Shown here piece by piece: positions 26,695 through 36,403 of a DNA stretch of 64,000 nt. The stretch is taken from contig JAFQLC010000022.1 of the NCBI GenBank assembly GCA_017396695.1, forward strand, positions 1 to 64,000, given 5' to 3'. Position numbers and translations under genes: made by a program. Under the pieces are notes generated by a model. That model was not told where the DNA came from. It saw only the letters and a program-made list of their open reading frames with translations, and did no database searches. Source of the DNA: a bacterium (GTDB taxonomy: Bacteria; Cyanobacteriota; Vampirovibrionia; Gastranaerophilales; Gastranaerophilaceae). Numbering within the stretch: the first letter of the stretch is position 1; each line of letters begins with the position of its first letter.

Positions 26695-26724
26695 TTGACC
26701 ACTTCAATATGTTTGCGGTATAGT
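26695..26724 (+). promoter_or_regulatory. Promoter of tig-clpP-clpX
   Basis: TTGACC (26695-26700) and TATAGT (26719-26724) are separated by 18 nt. A further TATAAT overlaps the end. The leader carries a good AAGAGG ribosome site. Confidence 0.55.
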
Positions 26725-26760
26725 ATAATAAGAAACAATTAAGAAGAGGAAAAAATTCAA

Positions 26761-28065
26761 ATGGAAAACATTAAGACAAAAGTCAACAAGTTAGATAACA
26801 ATTTAGTTGAAATCGAAGTAGAAATTGAAGCAAAAAAAGCTGATGAAGCATATGATAAAATGTTAAAAAGATTCAGTTCAAATTTGAACATTGCAGGCTT
26901 TAGAAAAGGCAAAATCCCAGCTGCAATGGTTGAAAAACATATTGGCATTGAAAACATCAAGGGCGAAACTTTAAACTACCTATGCAATGACAATATGCCT
27001 GAAATCATCACAAGCAACAATTTAGATTTAGCAATTGCACCAACAGTTAAAAAATTTGAATACAATAAAGGTGAAGCATTTAAATTCACTCTTGAAGCAG
27101 AATTAAAACCAGAATTTACTCTTGCAAACTACAAAGGTGGAAAGTTCGAATTCGAAGAATATAAAATTGACGAAAACTTTGTTGCTGATGAATTAAAAAC
27201 AATTCAAGAAAGATTTGCAACAAAAGAAAATGTTGAAGGCAGAGCAACAAAAGCAGATGATATCGTTGTTTTTGACTTCGAAGGTCTTTTAGATGGCGTT
27301 CCTTTTGAACACGGCAAAGCAGAAAAATATGAATTAGATTTAGCACATTCTAACTTCATTCCTGGTTTTGCAGAAGGTCTTGTTGGACACAATATTGGCG
27401 AAGAATTTTTAATTGATGTTAAATTCCCTGAAGATTACCACGCAGAAAACCTCAAAGGGAAAGACACTCAATTCAAAATTTTGATTCACGAAATTAAAGA
27501 AAGAAAACTTCCTGAACTTGACGATAAATTAGCTGCAAAAGCTGGTCAATTCAAAACTTTAGACGAATTAAAAGATAGTATCACAAAATATATCAATGAT
27601 TATAAACAAGCTGAAGACGACAAACGCAAAACAGATGTTGTTTTCAAAGAAATTCTTGATAAAACAGAAATAAAAATTCAAGATTCAATGATTCAAAGAG
27701 AATGTGAAGTTGTTCGTGAAGAAGTTCTTGCTCGTGCTGCTCAACACGGTGCAAATGAAGCAAATGTTATTGAAGCAGAGGGCGGAAAAGAAAAATTTGA
27801 AAATAGTATTAAAGAAGAAGCTATAAGAAGAATTAAAAACACTCTTGTTATTGAAAAAATTTCTAAAGAAGAAAATATCATCGTTGAACAAGGCGATATA
27901 ATTAAAGAAATGGGCGAAATTGCAAGAATGTATGGCGAACAAAGCAGATTTATCTTCGAAGAAATCAAGAAAAATCCAAACAGCTTCTCTGTTATATCCC
28001 AACAAGCAGCAAGCAAAAAAGTTGGCAAATTCTTGGCAGATAATAACGAATTCACCGTAAAATAG
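26761..28065 (+). CDS. tig: Trigger factor
   Basis: A 434-aa ribosome-associated chaperone and prolyl isomerase. The N-terminal ribosome-binding signature is IAGFRKGKIPAAMVEKHIG (residues about 44-62, with the GFRxGKxP loop). The FKBP-like domain starts at DDIVVFDFEGLLDG and includes FIPGFAEGLVG. The C-terminal part is the helical chaperone domain. It is first in the tig-clpP-clpX operon, 12 nt before clpP, an arrangement common in bacteria that links folding with proteolysis. Confidence 0.97.
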   Translation: MENIKTKVNKLDNNLVEIEVEIEAKKADEAYDKMLKRFSSNLNIAGFRKGKIPAAMVEKHIGIENIKGETLNYLCNDNMPEIITSNNLDLAIAPTVKKFEYNKGEAFKFTLEAELKPEFTLANYKGGKFEFEEYKIDENFVADELKTIQERFATKENVEGRATKADDIVVFDFEGLLDGVPFEHGKAEKYELDLAHSNFIPGFAEGLVGHNIGEEFLIDVKFPEDYHAENLKGKDTQFKILIHEIKERKLPELDDKLAAKAGQFKTLDELKDSITKYINDYKQAEDDKRKTDVVFKEILDKTEIKIQDSMIQRECEVVREEVLARAAQHGANEANVIEAEGGKEKFENSIKEEAIRRIKNTLVIEKISKEENIIVEQGDIIKEMGEIARMYGEQSRFIFEEIKKNPNSFSVISQQAASKKVGKFLADNNEFTVK

Positions 28066-28077
28066 AAAGGGAATAAT

Positions 28078-28665
28078 ATGAGTTTTGTACCAGTTGTAAT
28101 AGAACAATCATCTAGAGGCGAAAGATCTTTTGATATTTTTTCAAGACTTCTTCGTGAAAGAATCATATTTTTGGGAACACCTATTGACGATATGGTGGCA
28201 AATCTTGTTGTAGCGCAACTTTTGCTACTCGACAGCGAAAATAGCGAAAAAGATATTATGCTTTACATAAATTCCCCAGGTGGTTCTGTTACTGCAGGTT
28301 TTGCAATTTATGATACTATGCAACATATTAGAGCAGATGTATCTACAATTTGCTTAGGGCAAGCTGCTTCAATGGGTGCTTTCTTGCTCTCATCTGGTAC
28401 AAAAGGTAAAAGACTTTGTCTTCCACACTCAAGAGTGCTTATCCACCAACCATTAGGTGGCGCTCAAGGTCAAGCGACAGATATCGAAATTCAAGCAAAC
28501 GAAATTATCAGAATTAAAAAATCGCTTAACTCAATCTTATCAGCAAATACAGGTCAACCACTTAAGAAAATTGAAAAAGACACAGACCGTGACTATATTA
28601 TGACACCAGAAGAAGCTCTTGAGTACGGAATGATTGACAAGATTGTAACAAGCGAGCATAATTAA
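28078..28665 (+). CDS. clpP: ATP-dependent Clp protease proteolytic subunit
   Basis: A 195-aa serine protease with catalytic S98 (GQAASMGA), H123 ([10 protein letters not shown]) and D172 (KDTDRDY). It forms a tetradecamer that degrades substrates unfolded by ClpX. The IYDTMQHI helix and the handle region are complete and length is standard. AAGGGAA is the ribosome site. It lies 14 nt before clpX. Confidence 0.98.
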   Translation: MSFVPVVIEQSSRGERSFDIFSRLLRERIIFLGTPIDDMVANLVVAQLLLLDSENSEKDIMLYINSPGGSVTAGFAIYDTMQHIRADVSTICLGQAASMGAFLLSSGTKGKRLCLPHSRVLIHQPLGGAQGQATDIEIQANEIIRIKKSLNSILSANTGQPLKKIEKDTDRDYIMTPEEALEYGMIDKIVTSEHN

Positions 28666-28679
28666 TATCAGGAGATAAG

Positions 28680-29984
28680 ATGCCAAATCACGATGAACCT
28701 ATATTAAAATGCAGTTTCTGCGGGAAAACACAAGACAGCGTTAAGAAATTAATTGCTGGTCCTGATGTGTGCATTTGTGATGAATGTATTGAACTTTGCA
28801 ATGAAATTCTTGATGAAGAATTATTCAATGTTAAACCAGAAGAAAAACCACAAGAAAATGAAGTTGCGCTAAATGGAGTTCCAAAACCACATGAAATTAA
28901 AGCGTATCTTGACGAACACATAATAGGTCAAGATGATGCTAAAAAGGTTCTATCTGTTGCGGTTTATAACCACTACAAAAGACTTGCACACAATGCAGCA
29001 GAAGATGATGGCGTTGAAATTCAAAAAAGCAACATTTTGCTTGTAGGACCAACAGGTTCAGGTAAAACCTTGCTTGCACAAACGTTAGCCAAAATGCTAA
29101 ATGTGCCGTTTGCAGTTGCAGATGCCACAACACTTACCGAAGCAGGTTATGTAGGCGACGATGTTGAAAACATTTTGCTCAGATTATATCAAGCATCAGA
29201 TTTTAATGCTCAAAGAGCAGAAAAAGGCATAATTTACATCGATGAAATCGACAAAATTGCAAGAAAATCTGAAAACCCATCAATCACTCGTGATGTTTCA
29301 GGCGAAGGTGTACAACAAGCATTGCTTAAAATGATTGAAGGCACAACCGCAAATGTGCCACCACAAGGCGGAAGGAAACACCCACACCAAGAATTTATTC
29401 AAATCAACACAAGTAATATTTTATTTATTGTTGGTGGCGCTTTTGTGGGTCTTGAAAAAATTGTTGAAAGAAGAACTGATGATTCTGGAAACATTGGTTT
29501 TGGCGCAAAACAACCAACAGCAGAAGAAAAAGAACTTGCAGCAGGCAGAGTGCTCAAAAAAACTCAACCAGATGACCTTCTTAAATTCGGCTTAATTCCT
29601 GAATTTATCGGCAGAATTCCTGTTTATGCAATTCTTAATCCGCTTGATGAAGAAAGCTTAAAGAAAATTTTAACAGAGCCAAAAAATGCTCTAATTAAAC
29701 AATACAAAAAACTTCTTGAAATGGATAATGTTAATCTTATTTTCGAAGATGAAGCAATTAATGCAATTGCAAAAGAAGCAATTAAAAGAAAGACTGGAGC
29801 TCGTGCTCTAAGGTCAATTGTTGAAGAAGTTATGCTTGATGTTATGTACGAAATTCCTGCAAAAGAAGATGTAAAAGAATTTACAATCACTGCAGATATG
29901 ATAACAAAAGGCAAAAATGTTGTTACTTTAAACAAAAAAACAAAAACAGATAAAAATAAGGAAAAAGAAGAAATAGCATCTTAA
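28680..29984 (+). CDS. clpX: ATP-dependent Clp protease ATP-binding subunit
   Basis: A 434-aa AAA+ unfoldase. The N-terminal zinc-binding domain has four Cys (CSFCGKTQ ... [10 protein letters not shown]). Walker A is [12 protein letters not shown], Walker B is [12 protein letters not shown], the RKH/pore region is GRKHPHQEF, sensor regions follow and the ClpP-contacting loop IGFGA is in GNIGFGAKQ. Partner of ClpP in regulated proteolysis. It is the last gene of the tig-clpPX unit; the SLH protein gene starts 21 nt later and may be read through. Confidence 0.98.
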   Translation: MPNHDEPILKCSFCGKTQDSVKKLIAGPDVCICDECIELCNEILDEELFNVKPEEKPQENEVALNGVPKPHEIKAYLDEHIIGQDDAKKVLSVAVYNHYKRLAHNAAEDDGVEIQKSNILLVGPTGSGKTLLAQTLAKMLNVPFAVADATTLTEAGYVGDDVENILLRLYQASDFNAQRAEKGIIYIDEIDKIARKSENPSITRDVSGEGVQQALLKMIEGTTANVPPQGGRKHPHQEFIQINTSNILFIVGGAFVGLEKIVERRTDDSGNIGFGAKQPTAEEKELAAGRVLKKTQPDDLLKFGLIPEFIGRIPVYAILNPLDEESLKKILTEPKNALIKQYKKLLEMDNVNLIFEDEAINAIAKEAIKRKTGARALRSIVEEVMLDVMYEIPAKEDVKEFTITADMITKGKNVVTLNKKTKTDKNKEKEEIAS

Positions 29985-30005
29985 AACTAGAAAATGGGGA
30001 AGAGT

Positions 30006-31406
30006 ATGATTAAAAAAATATTATTTTTAGCGGCAGTAATTTCAGTTGTATCATTATCACAAAATTGCTTAGCACAAAACGCAGAAATGGTTAATTTAGA
30101 AAATGCGGTTACGCCAATAAGCGCAGAAGTAGAAGCGATTAACGCTGAACAAGTCGCACCGCAAGAAGCACCGGCAATCAATGAAGCAACAGGGCTTCAC
30201 CCAAGATACGATGAAATTTTAGGCACAGAAGGTACAAAAGTGGCGCCAGAAGCTACTGATGAAGCTATTCAAGAAGTTGCTGACGAAAAGACAGCGCCTG
30301 CAACAGAACAAATACCTGCACCTAAAAAATATACAACACCTGATTTTAAAGATGTTAATGAAAACACAAAATTCTATGCGGAAATTAAAGACTTACAAGA
30401 AAAAGGTATATTGTTTGGCTATCCTGATGCACTATACAGACCAGATGACCTTATTACAAGGGCAGAGTTTTCATCAATCATTACTCGTGCACTAAAAATT
30501 GCCGAACTAAAAGTTGAACCTATGAATTTTACAGACATAGACAACCACTGGGCATACAATTATATGCAAGTTGCAGCGAACAAAAACTTACTTAAAGGTC
30601 AAGTTGGCGGCGAATTTAAACCAGAAGACACAGTTCCTCGTATTGAAGTAATGGCAGTCATGACAAGCGCCCTCAACACACACCAATTAACTCAAGACCA
30701 AGTTAAAACATTGCTCAGCACATATAAAGATGCAAACTCAATTCCTGCTTGGCTTGTTCAAAACGTAGCACAAGCAATCAACCTTGACCTTGTTGTTGAT
30801 TCAGAAAAAGGCAATGGTTATTTAGCACCACTAGAACCTGCTACAAGGGCTGAATTTGCAGCATTTATCAGCAGAATGCTAAACCCAAAAGAACAATTGC
30901 CAAAAGCAAGACTTGGTTTGAGATTATATGAAGGCGAATCAATTGGAAACGCATATACAGATGGCAAATATGCAGTTGTTCCAGCAGGAACTCCTCTAAA
31001 CTTTGCCATTATTGAATGTACTCAAGATAATCCAGCTTCAGAAGATTCAAACTTCAAAGCAAGAGCTAGAAAAAACTTTGTAACCGTTGATAAAAAACTT
31101 GTAATTCCTGCAGGAAGCGCAATTTACGGAAAATTCAGAGAAGCAAAAAAAGCAAGATTATTCAGAAGCAATGTAAGATATATTCTTGAAACAGAAATTG
31201 TTGAAAGTTCAAAAACTGGTCAAAAAATTCCTATGATGGCAACTGCAGTTGTTGAGCCAAAATACAACGGCAAAAACATATTCGACAAAATCAGTTTCTA
31301 TATCATAAAAGGTAAGAAAATGAATATTCACAAGAGTGCAACAGGCACATTCATCTTGCTTCAACCATATAGAGTTCAATTAATTGACGAATGGGTTACA
31401 CTATAA
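30006..31406 (+). CDS. SLH-domain envelope protein
   Basis: About 466 aa from ATG 30006, which has GGGGAAGAG upstream. There is an N-terminal Sec signal (IKKILFLAAVISVVSLSQNCLAQN). After a Glu/Ala/Pro-rich linker come SLH repeats: one starts DFKDVNENTKFYAEIKDLQEKG with GYPDALYRPDDLITRAEF, the second NFTDIDNHWAYNYMQVAA with FKPEDTVPRIEVM, and a weaker third follows ending LAPLEPATRAEFAAF. SLH domains bind cell-wall polymers. The C-terminal part (about 300-466) is beta-rich, with VIPAGSAIYGKFREAKKAR, a motif type also found in the next SLH protein. It probably links outer envelope and peptidoglycan, as SLH proteins do in cyanobacteria. Confidence 0.85.
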   Translation: MIKKILFLAAVISVVSLSQNCLAQNAEMVNLENAVTPISAEVEAINAEQVAPQEAPAINEATGLHPRYDEILGTEGTKVAPEATDEAIQEVADEKTAPATEQIPAPKKYTTPDFKDVNENTKFYAEIKDLQEKGILFGYPDALYRPDDLITRAEFSSIITRALKIAELKVEPMNFTDIDNHWAYNYMQVAANKNLLKGQVGGEFKPEDTVPRIEVMAVMTSALNTHQLTQDQVKTLLSTYKDANSIPAWLVQNVAQAINLDLVVDSEKGNGYLAPLEPATRAEFAAFISRMLNPKEQLPKARLGLRLYEGESIGNAYTDGKYAVVPAGTPLNFAIIECTQDNPASEDSNFKARARKNFVTVDKKLVIPAGSAIYGKFREAKKARLFRSNVRYILETEIVESSKTGQKIPMMATAVVEPKYNGKNIFDKISFYIIKGKKMNIHKSATGTFILLQPYRVQLIDEWVTL

Positions 31407-31422
31407 TCTAAAATAATATAAA

Positions 31423-31477
31423 AAGATACCCTCTAAAAATCTGACGGCACAATGCCCAAGATTATAGAGGGTATCTT
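31423..31477 (+). terminator. Long compound hairpin between the two SLH genes
   Basis: Perfect 13-bp arms AAGATACCCTCTA (31423-31435) and TAGAGGGTATCTT (31465-31477) enclose a second stem AATCT/AGATT and a GGC/GCC tip. No long T-run follows, so this may be an RNA processing or regulatory structure instead of a simple terminator. Confidence 0.6.
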
Positions 31478-31621
31478 GTATAATTAATCAAAAAAGATTA
31501 TCAATTATTATAATCAGTCAAATTACCTCTTTAGGCAATGTAGTTAATCTTTCAAAAAGAGATAATGCGAGTAAATTCTCGAAGATTAATCACGCTGTTA
31601 TAAAAATTAAAGGAGGAAATA

Positions 31622-33451
31622 ATGGCTATTAAAAAATTTATTGTAGGAACTGGTTTATGTATGGGTTTACTCGCATCAACTGTTCCGTTTAGTATGACAC
31701 TCGCTGCAGATTGCAACAATGGTTGCCCACTTTCTAAGGTTACACCTAAAAGCGCAACTTGCGATAAGTGCACAAAAGTTTACGATGAATGCGGGTGCGA
31801 ACAAGATTTAGTAACAGGGGGAGCTGCTTCAATTGATGCCAAAAAATATCAAGTGCAAAAATATAGCTACCCAGACGCAGTTTACACAAATTCTAACGCA
31901 AGCGCTATTGGCGGAGCAATGAACAACGCAATTATGAACCATGGTTCAACTGCTCCATGTGCACCAGAATTGGGAGTTATGGTTACAGAAGGCTGCCCAA
32001 CAGGTGGCGCTGCGATGATTGATGAGACAGGCGGGGCTGCAATGGTCGCAAAAGACGGGAAAGATTGCGGTTGCGAACCAGAAGTTTCAGTTAAATCACC
32101 AACTTCAATTGAAGTTACAAGAAAAGTGCTCGAAGGGCACAACCCAAGAAACATTACTGGTTTTGCAGCAGGTATGGGAAATTTTTACCCAGATGTGCCA
32201 GATAGTCACTGGGCAAGCTCAGACATTAACCGTTTAACAGATAAATGCGTATTATATGGTTACCCAAATGGGCTATTTAAACCAAATAAAGACGTAACAA
32301 GGGCTGAGATGGCACAAGCTATTGTGAAAGGCTATAACCTTGAAGGAACACAAATGACGGCTGAAGGAAACTTCTCAGACGTTCCAAAATCTCATTGGGC
32401 ATATGAAGCAATTAACAAAGGTGCAAGCGCTGAATTTTTAGAAGGTGTGACTTGCGATAAATTCAACCCAAATGGCAAAATCACAATGGCACAAGCGCTA
32501 ACAATTGTTTCAAAGGGAATAAATTGCCCAATGGATAAATGCAAAGCAGACGAAATTTTAGCAAAATATAAAGACGGACATCTAGTTCCAGATTGGGCTA
32601 AAATCTCTGTTGCAAAAGCAATAGATAATGGTGCATTAAGTGATATGAACTCGTGTTACATTCACCCAAATAAAGAAGCAAGCCGTGCTCAGATTGCAAC
32701 AATGTTGCAAAATATAAGGGTTGCAGGCGGATATGATGCAGACAACCAAGTGGCATCTTCAGAAGTCACTAAAACATATCTTGAAAAAGAACAAAAAGTG
32801 ACAATTCCAACTCTTGAACTCAAAATGGGTGACATTATCAACTCTAAAAATGCAAACGTTGGCGAAAGATTTGGCGCAACAACTTTAAACACCATTGTAA
32901 TTGACGGCGTGACATTTGAGAAAGGTTCAAAAGTTTACGGTAAAGTTGTTGAAGTTATAAGACCAACTAAAAATTCAAAAGGTGCAATTAGACTTTCATT
33001 CAATCAAATTGAAGGTTGTGATGGCAAAAAATATGACTTGCCAAAACAAATCCTAACTGCAAGAGTAGATAAAAATAAAGATGTTAACGCTTTTGCAAGA
33101 GCAATCCAATGGCCATTTACTTGGACTGGTTCGGTGTTAGGTAACGTTGGCCGTGCCGCAGGCGGTATAGTTGTAGGGCTTGCAAACGCAACCGAAAATC
33201 TACTTGATAGCACAGGTACAGGTTCAGCCGAACTTTTAACAGGTCAATTTAGAGCATCTGGCAGAAGTTATGCTAACGCAGGAAAAGCACTTGTTATGGC
33301 GCCAATTGATGTAACAAGAACAGCATTTTCAGGCACAATGGGTATCTTCCAAACAACTGTTGATGAAGTTGCATATCTTGTTGACCCATCTGGTATGAAA
33401 GTGTCCCAAGTTAATCCAAAACAAAAAATTACAATTGCATTTGGCAAATAA
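31622..33451 (+). CDS. Cys-rich SLH-domain envelope protein
   Basis: A 609-aa protein with a Sec signal ending near TLAADC. The mature N-terminal part (about 30-160) is Cys-rich (CNNGCPL, CDKCTK, CGCEQD, CAPELG, DCGCEP) and has repeated GGAA[SM][IV] motifs. Three SLH repeats follow: FYPDVPDSHWASSDINRL, FSDVPKSHWAYEAINKGA and the more diverged DGHLVPDWAKISVAKAI. The C-terminal half contains VIDGVTFEKGSKVYGKVVEV, like the preceding SLH protein, and a Gly-rich region. GGAGGAAATA is an excellent ribosome site, suggesting high expression. Disulphides are likely if exported. It is probably a major cell-envelope or outer-membrane-anchoring protein; the exact role is unknown. Confidence 0.83.
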   Translation: MAIKKFIVGTGLCMGLLASTVPFSMTLAADCNNGCPLSKVTPKSATCDKCTKVYDECGCEQDLVTGGAASIDAKKYQVQKYSYPDAVYTNSNASAIGGAMNNAIMNHGSTAPCAPELGVMVTEGCPTGGAAMIDETGGAAMVAKDGKDCGCEPEVSVKSPTSIEVTRKVLEGHNPRNITGFAAGMGNFYPDVPDSHWASSDINRLTDKCVLYGYPNGLFKPNKDVTRAEMAQAIVKGYNLEGTQMTAEGNFSDVPKSHWAYEAINKGASAEFLEGVTCDKFNPNGKITMAQALTIVSKGINCPMDKCKADEILAKYKDGHLVPDWAKISVAKAIDNGALSDMNSCYIHPNKEASRAQIATMLQNIRVAGGYDADNQVASSEVTKTYLEKEQKVTIPTLELKMGDIINSKNANVGERFGATTLNTIVIDGVTFEKGSKVYGKVVEVIRPTKNSKGAIRLSFNQIEGCDGKKYDLPKQILTARVDKNKDVNAFARAIQWPFTWTGSVLGNVGRAAGGIVVGLANATENLLDSTGTGSAELLTGQFRASGRSYANAGKALVMAPIDVTRTAFSGTMGIFQTTVDEVAYLVDPSGMKVSQVNPKQKITIAFGK

Positions 33452-33455
33452 ATTT

Positions 33456-33483
33456 AAAAGCGACCTTCGGGTCGCTTTTATTT
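33456..33483 (+). terminator. Terminator of the Cys-rich SLH gene
   Basis: Stem AAAAGCGACC / GGTCGCTTTT with a TTCG tetraloop and T-rich tail. Confidence 0.92.
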
Positions 33484-33528
33484 TGTAAAAAATTATGTAA
33501 CAAATTGTAAATTTTAACCAATTTTTCA

Positions 33529-33555
33529 TAAAGTTTAGCCCCAAAAAACCGATAA
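33529..33555 (+). promoter_or_regulatory. sigma-28 (FliA) promoter of flagellin
   Basis: TAAAGTTT (33529 onward) and ACCGATAA (33548-33555) have the canonical 15-nt spacing after TAAA. Only one base differs from TAAA-N15-GCCGATAA. The leader then carries a TAAGGA ribosome site. Confidence 0.88.
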
Positions 33556-33594
33556 ATACAACACAAGGATACGAAGGATTTAAGGAAGACAATA

Positions 33595-34416
33595 ATGATT
33601 ACGGTTGGTGCGAAACAAACAGTTTCTTATACGAATAGAATTAACGATATAGTCTCTCAAAAAGCAGAGTCAATGTTAAGGCTTTCAAGTGGTTACAAAG
33701 TTACAAGCGCAGCCGATGATGCTGGAAATTGGCAAACAATAATGGATTCAACTTGCGAATTAAAAGGCTTGGAAGTTGCAAACAAAAACACACAAGCAGC
33801 TGTAGAAATTGGCTACATTGCAGATGATGCTTTAAATGCAATGCTAGATTCAGCATATGTTGTTATGGATATTGCAAACCAAGCATTAAGCGCAGATGAA
33901 AAAGAAAAAGCCGTTTTAGAAGAAAGAGCAAACGCAATTATTTCTCAAATGAACACAATTAAAAACGACACAAAATATAATGATAACGCAATTTTTACAG
34001 AAAATGGCATAACATTCCAAGTGGGTTACGAAAGCGATGAAAATTCAAAAATCACCGTAAACACATCTCTTTCATCTTCTGAAATTGGAGTTGACCTTGA
34101 AACATATGAAGTTGATTTTTCTGACGAAGCTAAAATCAAAGAAGTTATGCAACAAATGGAAGATTTGGGATATTCATTATCAAATAAAATTACAGAAGTT
34201 GCATCCAAAGGTTCTGTTTTAAGAGACAGAATCTCGATTCAAGAAAACACTTACGCAAAAGTTGCAGATGCAAGAGCTTCTAAAATCGAAACAAATGTAG
34301 CACAAGAACTTTTAAACTATGTTAAATTAGGGATTTCAGAAAGCGCAACAAATGCACTGTTGCAATCAGCAAGTCAATTAAATGGCCAATTGGTAACAAG
34401 AATTATCGGTTTTTAA
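33595..34416 (+). CDS. fliC: Flagellin
   Basis: A 273-aa short flagellin. The conserved N-terminal D0/D1 segment is present (ITVGAKQTVSYTNRINDIV then MLRLSSGYKVTSAADDAGNW), as is the C-terminal D1/D0 (RASKIETNVAQELLNYVKLG ... ALLQSASQLNGQLVTRIIGF). The central variable region is minimal (about 110-190). It polymerises into the filament after export by the flagellar type III apparatus and is expressed from a sigma-28 promoter. Unusual points are a Cys near residue 49 (STCELKG) and a Phe instead of the common final Leu-rich end. No chaperone gene is adjacent. Confidence 0.93.
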   Translation: MITVGAKQTVSYTNRINDIVSQKAESMLRLSSGYKVTSAADDAGNWQTIMDSTCELKGLEVANKNTQAAVEIGYIADDALNAMLDSAYVVMDIANQALSADEKEKAVLEERANAIISQMNTIKNDTKYNDNAIFTENGITFQVGYESDENSKITVNTSLSSSEIGVDLETYEVDFSDEAKIKEVMQQMEDLGYSLSNKITEVASKGSVLRDRISIQENTYAKVADARASKIETNVAQELLNYVKLGISESATNALLQSASQLNGQLVTRIIGF

Positions 34417-34417
34417 T

Positions 34418-35017
34418 TTATTCTTCTAACCATTTTTTAAAAAAAGAAATTCCAGCATCAGCACTTTTTTCAGGGTGGAATTGAACAGCTGAAACATTCC
34501 CAGATTTAACAGAAGAACAAAAATCAATATGGTACTCTGTTTTTGATGAAATAATTTTTTCATCATCAGGCACAACATAATAAGAATTAACAAAATAAAA
34601 ATAATCATTTGTGAGTGCCGAATTATTTTGCACCACGGATATTTTATTCCAACCAACCTGAGGAATATTTCCTTGAGTGAATTTTTTTACTTCGCCTGAA
34701 AAAATTGAAAGCCCACGCACTCCTTCAGCTTCTTCACTTTTATCAAATAGTACTTGCAAACCAAGGCAAATTCCAAGAAAATGCTTACCTTCTGCAATCA
34801 CTTTTTTAATCACAACATCAAGCCCTGTTTGCTGAAGCTGTTCCATGCATTGCGCAAAATGCCCTTGCCCTGGGAAAATTATCTTATCTGCACCAAGGAG
34901 AACTTCTGGGTCATTTGTTAAAATTGGTTCTGCACCAAGTTGCAAAAGAATGTTTTTAATGCTTTTTACATTCCCTGCACCATAATCAATAATTGCGATT
35001 TTTTGGTTATTTTTCAA
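34418..35017 (-). CDS. hisH: Imidazole glycerol phosphate synthase, glutamine amidotransferase subunit HisH
   Basis: A 199-aa class I glutaminase. It starts IAIIDYGAGNVKSIKN, the nucleophile Cys is in FLGICLGLQVLF, and His/Glu are in VQFHPEKSAD. Together with HisF it makes IGP and AICAR in histidine synthesis. The gene overlaps the upstream aminotransferase by 11 nt, so the two are translated together. hisF and other his genes are absent from the window, an unusual separation. Confidence 0.94.
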   Translation of the reverse strand: MKNNQKIAIIDYGAGNVKSIKNILLQLGAEPILTNDPEVLLGADKIIFPGQGHFAQCMEQLQQTGLDVVIKKVIAEGKHFLGICLGLQVLFDKSEEAEGVRGLSIFSGEVKKFTQGNIPQVGWNKISVVQNNSALTNDYFYFVNSYYVVPDDEKIISSKTEYHIDFCSSVKSGNVSAVQFHPEKSADAGISFFKKWLEE

Positions 35018-36245
35018 AAGTGTGTCCGTCCGCTTTCATTCTTGCTATAACTTCCGCTAGGTCACTTTCTGAAGCTACAATACTTAACCTCACATAACCT
35101 TTGCCAAATTTACCAAAAGCAGTTCCAGGAACAATCATAAGCCCAGATTTTTCTAATAAATCAGCGCAAAATTCTTCATCAGTTGCATATCTTGCAGGCG
35201 TTTCAATCCAGAGATAGAATGTTGTTTTTGGCATTTCAACATTTTTCCAGCCCAAATCATTTAAACCTTTAATAAAGTTTTCAAGTTTAACTTTAATTTT
35301 TGCATTTGCGTTTCTGATGTATTCTTCACCTTCATCTGAAGTTAAAATTTTAGCACCTGCATATTGAATTGCTCTAAATATACCAGTATCTAAGCTTGAT
35401 TTTAATTTTCCAAATGCTTTAATTGCTTGAGCATTGCCACACACCCAACCAAGACGCCATCCAGTCATTGCGAAAGGTTTAGAGAATGAATGAAATTCAA
35501 CTGCAACATCTTTTGCACCAGCGCATTCTAAAATTGAATGTGGTTTGTGCGCTTCATCAAAATAAATATCGCAATATGCGTTATCGTACATCAAAAGAAC
35601 ATCGTGTTTTTTACAAAAATCAACCATTGATTGCATATATTCAAATGTGCAAGTAACGCCAAGCGGGTTGTTTGGATAGTTAGCAATAATTGCTTTGACT
35701 TTTGAAAAATCATTTCCTTCTGCAATAAATTTTTCATAAACAGCTTCCAAGTCTGGCATATAATTGTCTTCTTTTGTCATTGGAATGCTATATGCACGAG
35801 CACCAGAAACCTTAATCATCTCGCCATATGAAGCATACCCTGGATCTGGAATCCAGATAATATCTTTTTCTTCATCTGTATATTGAGGGTTCACAAGCCC
35901 TCTAATCATATTTGCAATGCCTTCTTTTGAACCAATTAAAGAAAAAACTTCTGTTTTTGTATCAATATCAACGTCAAATCTATCTTTCATTCTTTTTTGA
36001 ATAGCATCTAGATAATATTTTTCGCCTTTTGGAATTGAATATGTGTGAATTTTTGGGTCAGTTAAAATATTTTGCAATTCTTGAATAACAAAATCAGGCA
36101 CCATATCAACAGGAGCACCCATAGCAAGCGAAATAGGAGCTCTGTTTTTTGCAATTAAATCGTTCTTTATTTCTTCTGCACGAGAACGAATTTTAAACAT
36201 AATATAAGTGTCTAATTGCGATACAAAATTGTTTTCTACTATCAT
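35007..36245 (-). CDS. PLP-dependent class I/II aminotransferase (LL-diaminopimelate aminotransferase-like)
   Basis: A 412-aa fold-type I enzyme. The cofactor lysine is in SFSKPFAMTGWRLGW; the Asn/Pro motif is IIANYPNNPLGVT and DNAYCDIYF follows; the C-terminal substrate Arg is in GYVRLSIV. SIPMTKEDNYMPDL and overall length resemble the DapL group that makes LL-diaminopimelate from tetrahydrodipicolinate, but aspartate or aromatic aminotransferases are close relatives. Its coupling to hisH could instead suggest histidinol-phosphate aminotransferase, which I find less likely on sequence. TTGAGGAAT is a good ribosome site. Confidence 0.75.
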   Translation of the reverse strand: MIVENNFVSQLDTYIMFKIRSRAEEIKNDLIAKNRAPISLAMGAPVDMVPDFVIQELQNILTDPKIHTYSIPKGEKYYLDAIQKRMKDRFDVDIDTKTEVFSLIGSKEGIANMIRGLVNPQYTDEEKDIIWIPDPGYASYGEMIKVSGARAYSIPMTKEDNYMPDLEAVYEKFIAEGNDFSKVKAIIANYPNNPLGVTCTFEYMQSMVDFCKKHDVLLMYDNAYCDIYFDEAHKPHSILECAGAKDVAVEFHSFSKPFAMTGWRLGWVCGNAQAIKAFGKLKSSLDTGIFRAIQYAGAKILTSDEGEEYIRNANAKIKVKLENFIKGLNDLGWKNVEMPKTTFYLWIETPARYATDEEFCADLLEKSGLMIVPGTAFGKFGKGYVRLSIVASESDLAEVIARMKADGHTFEK

Positions 36246-36403
36246 CGGCTATTCCTCAAGTTTTAATGCAATAAAATTATACAACAAAAATCGAAATTAT
36301 AATTATTTTTTTGTAGAAATGTAAAACTATCCGCAATTTTTGCGCCAGCAGGGTGCGCAAGAAAATGAGAAAAGTTAAACTAAATGTGATTTTGGAGATA
36401 AAT

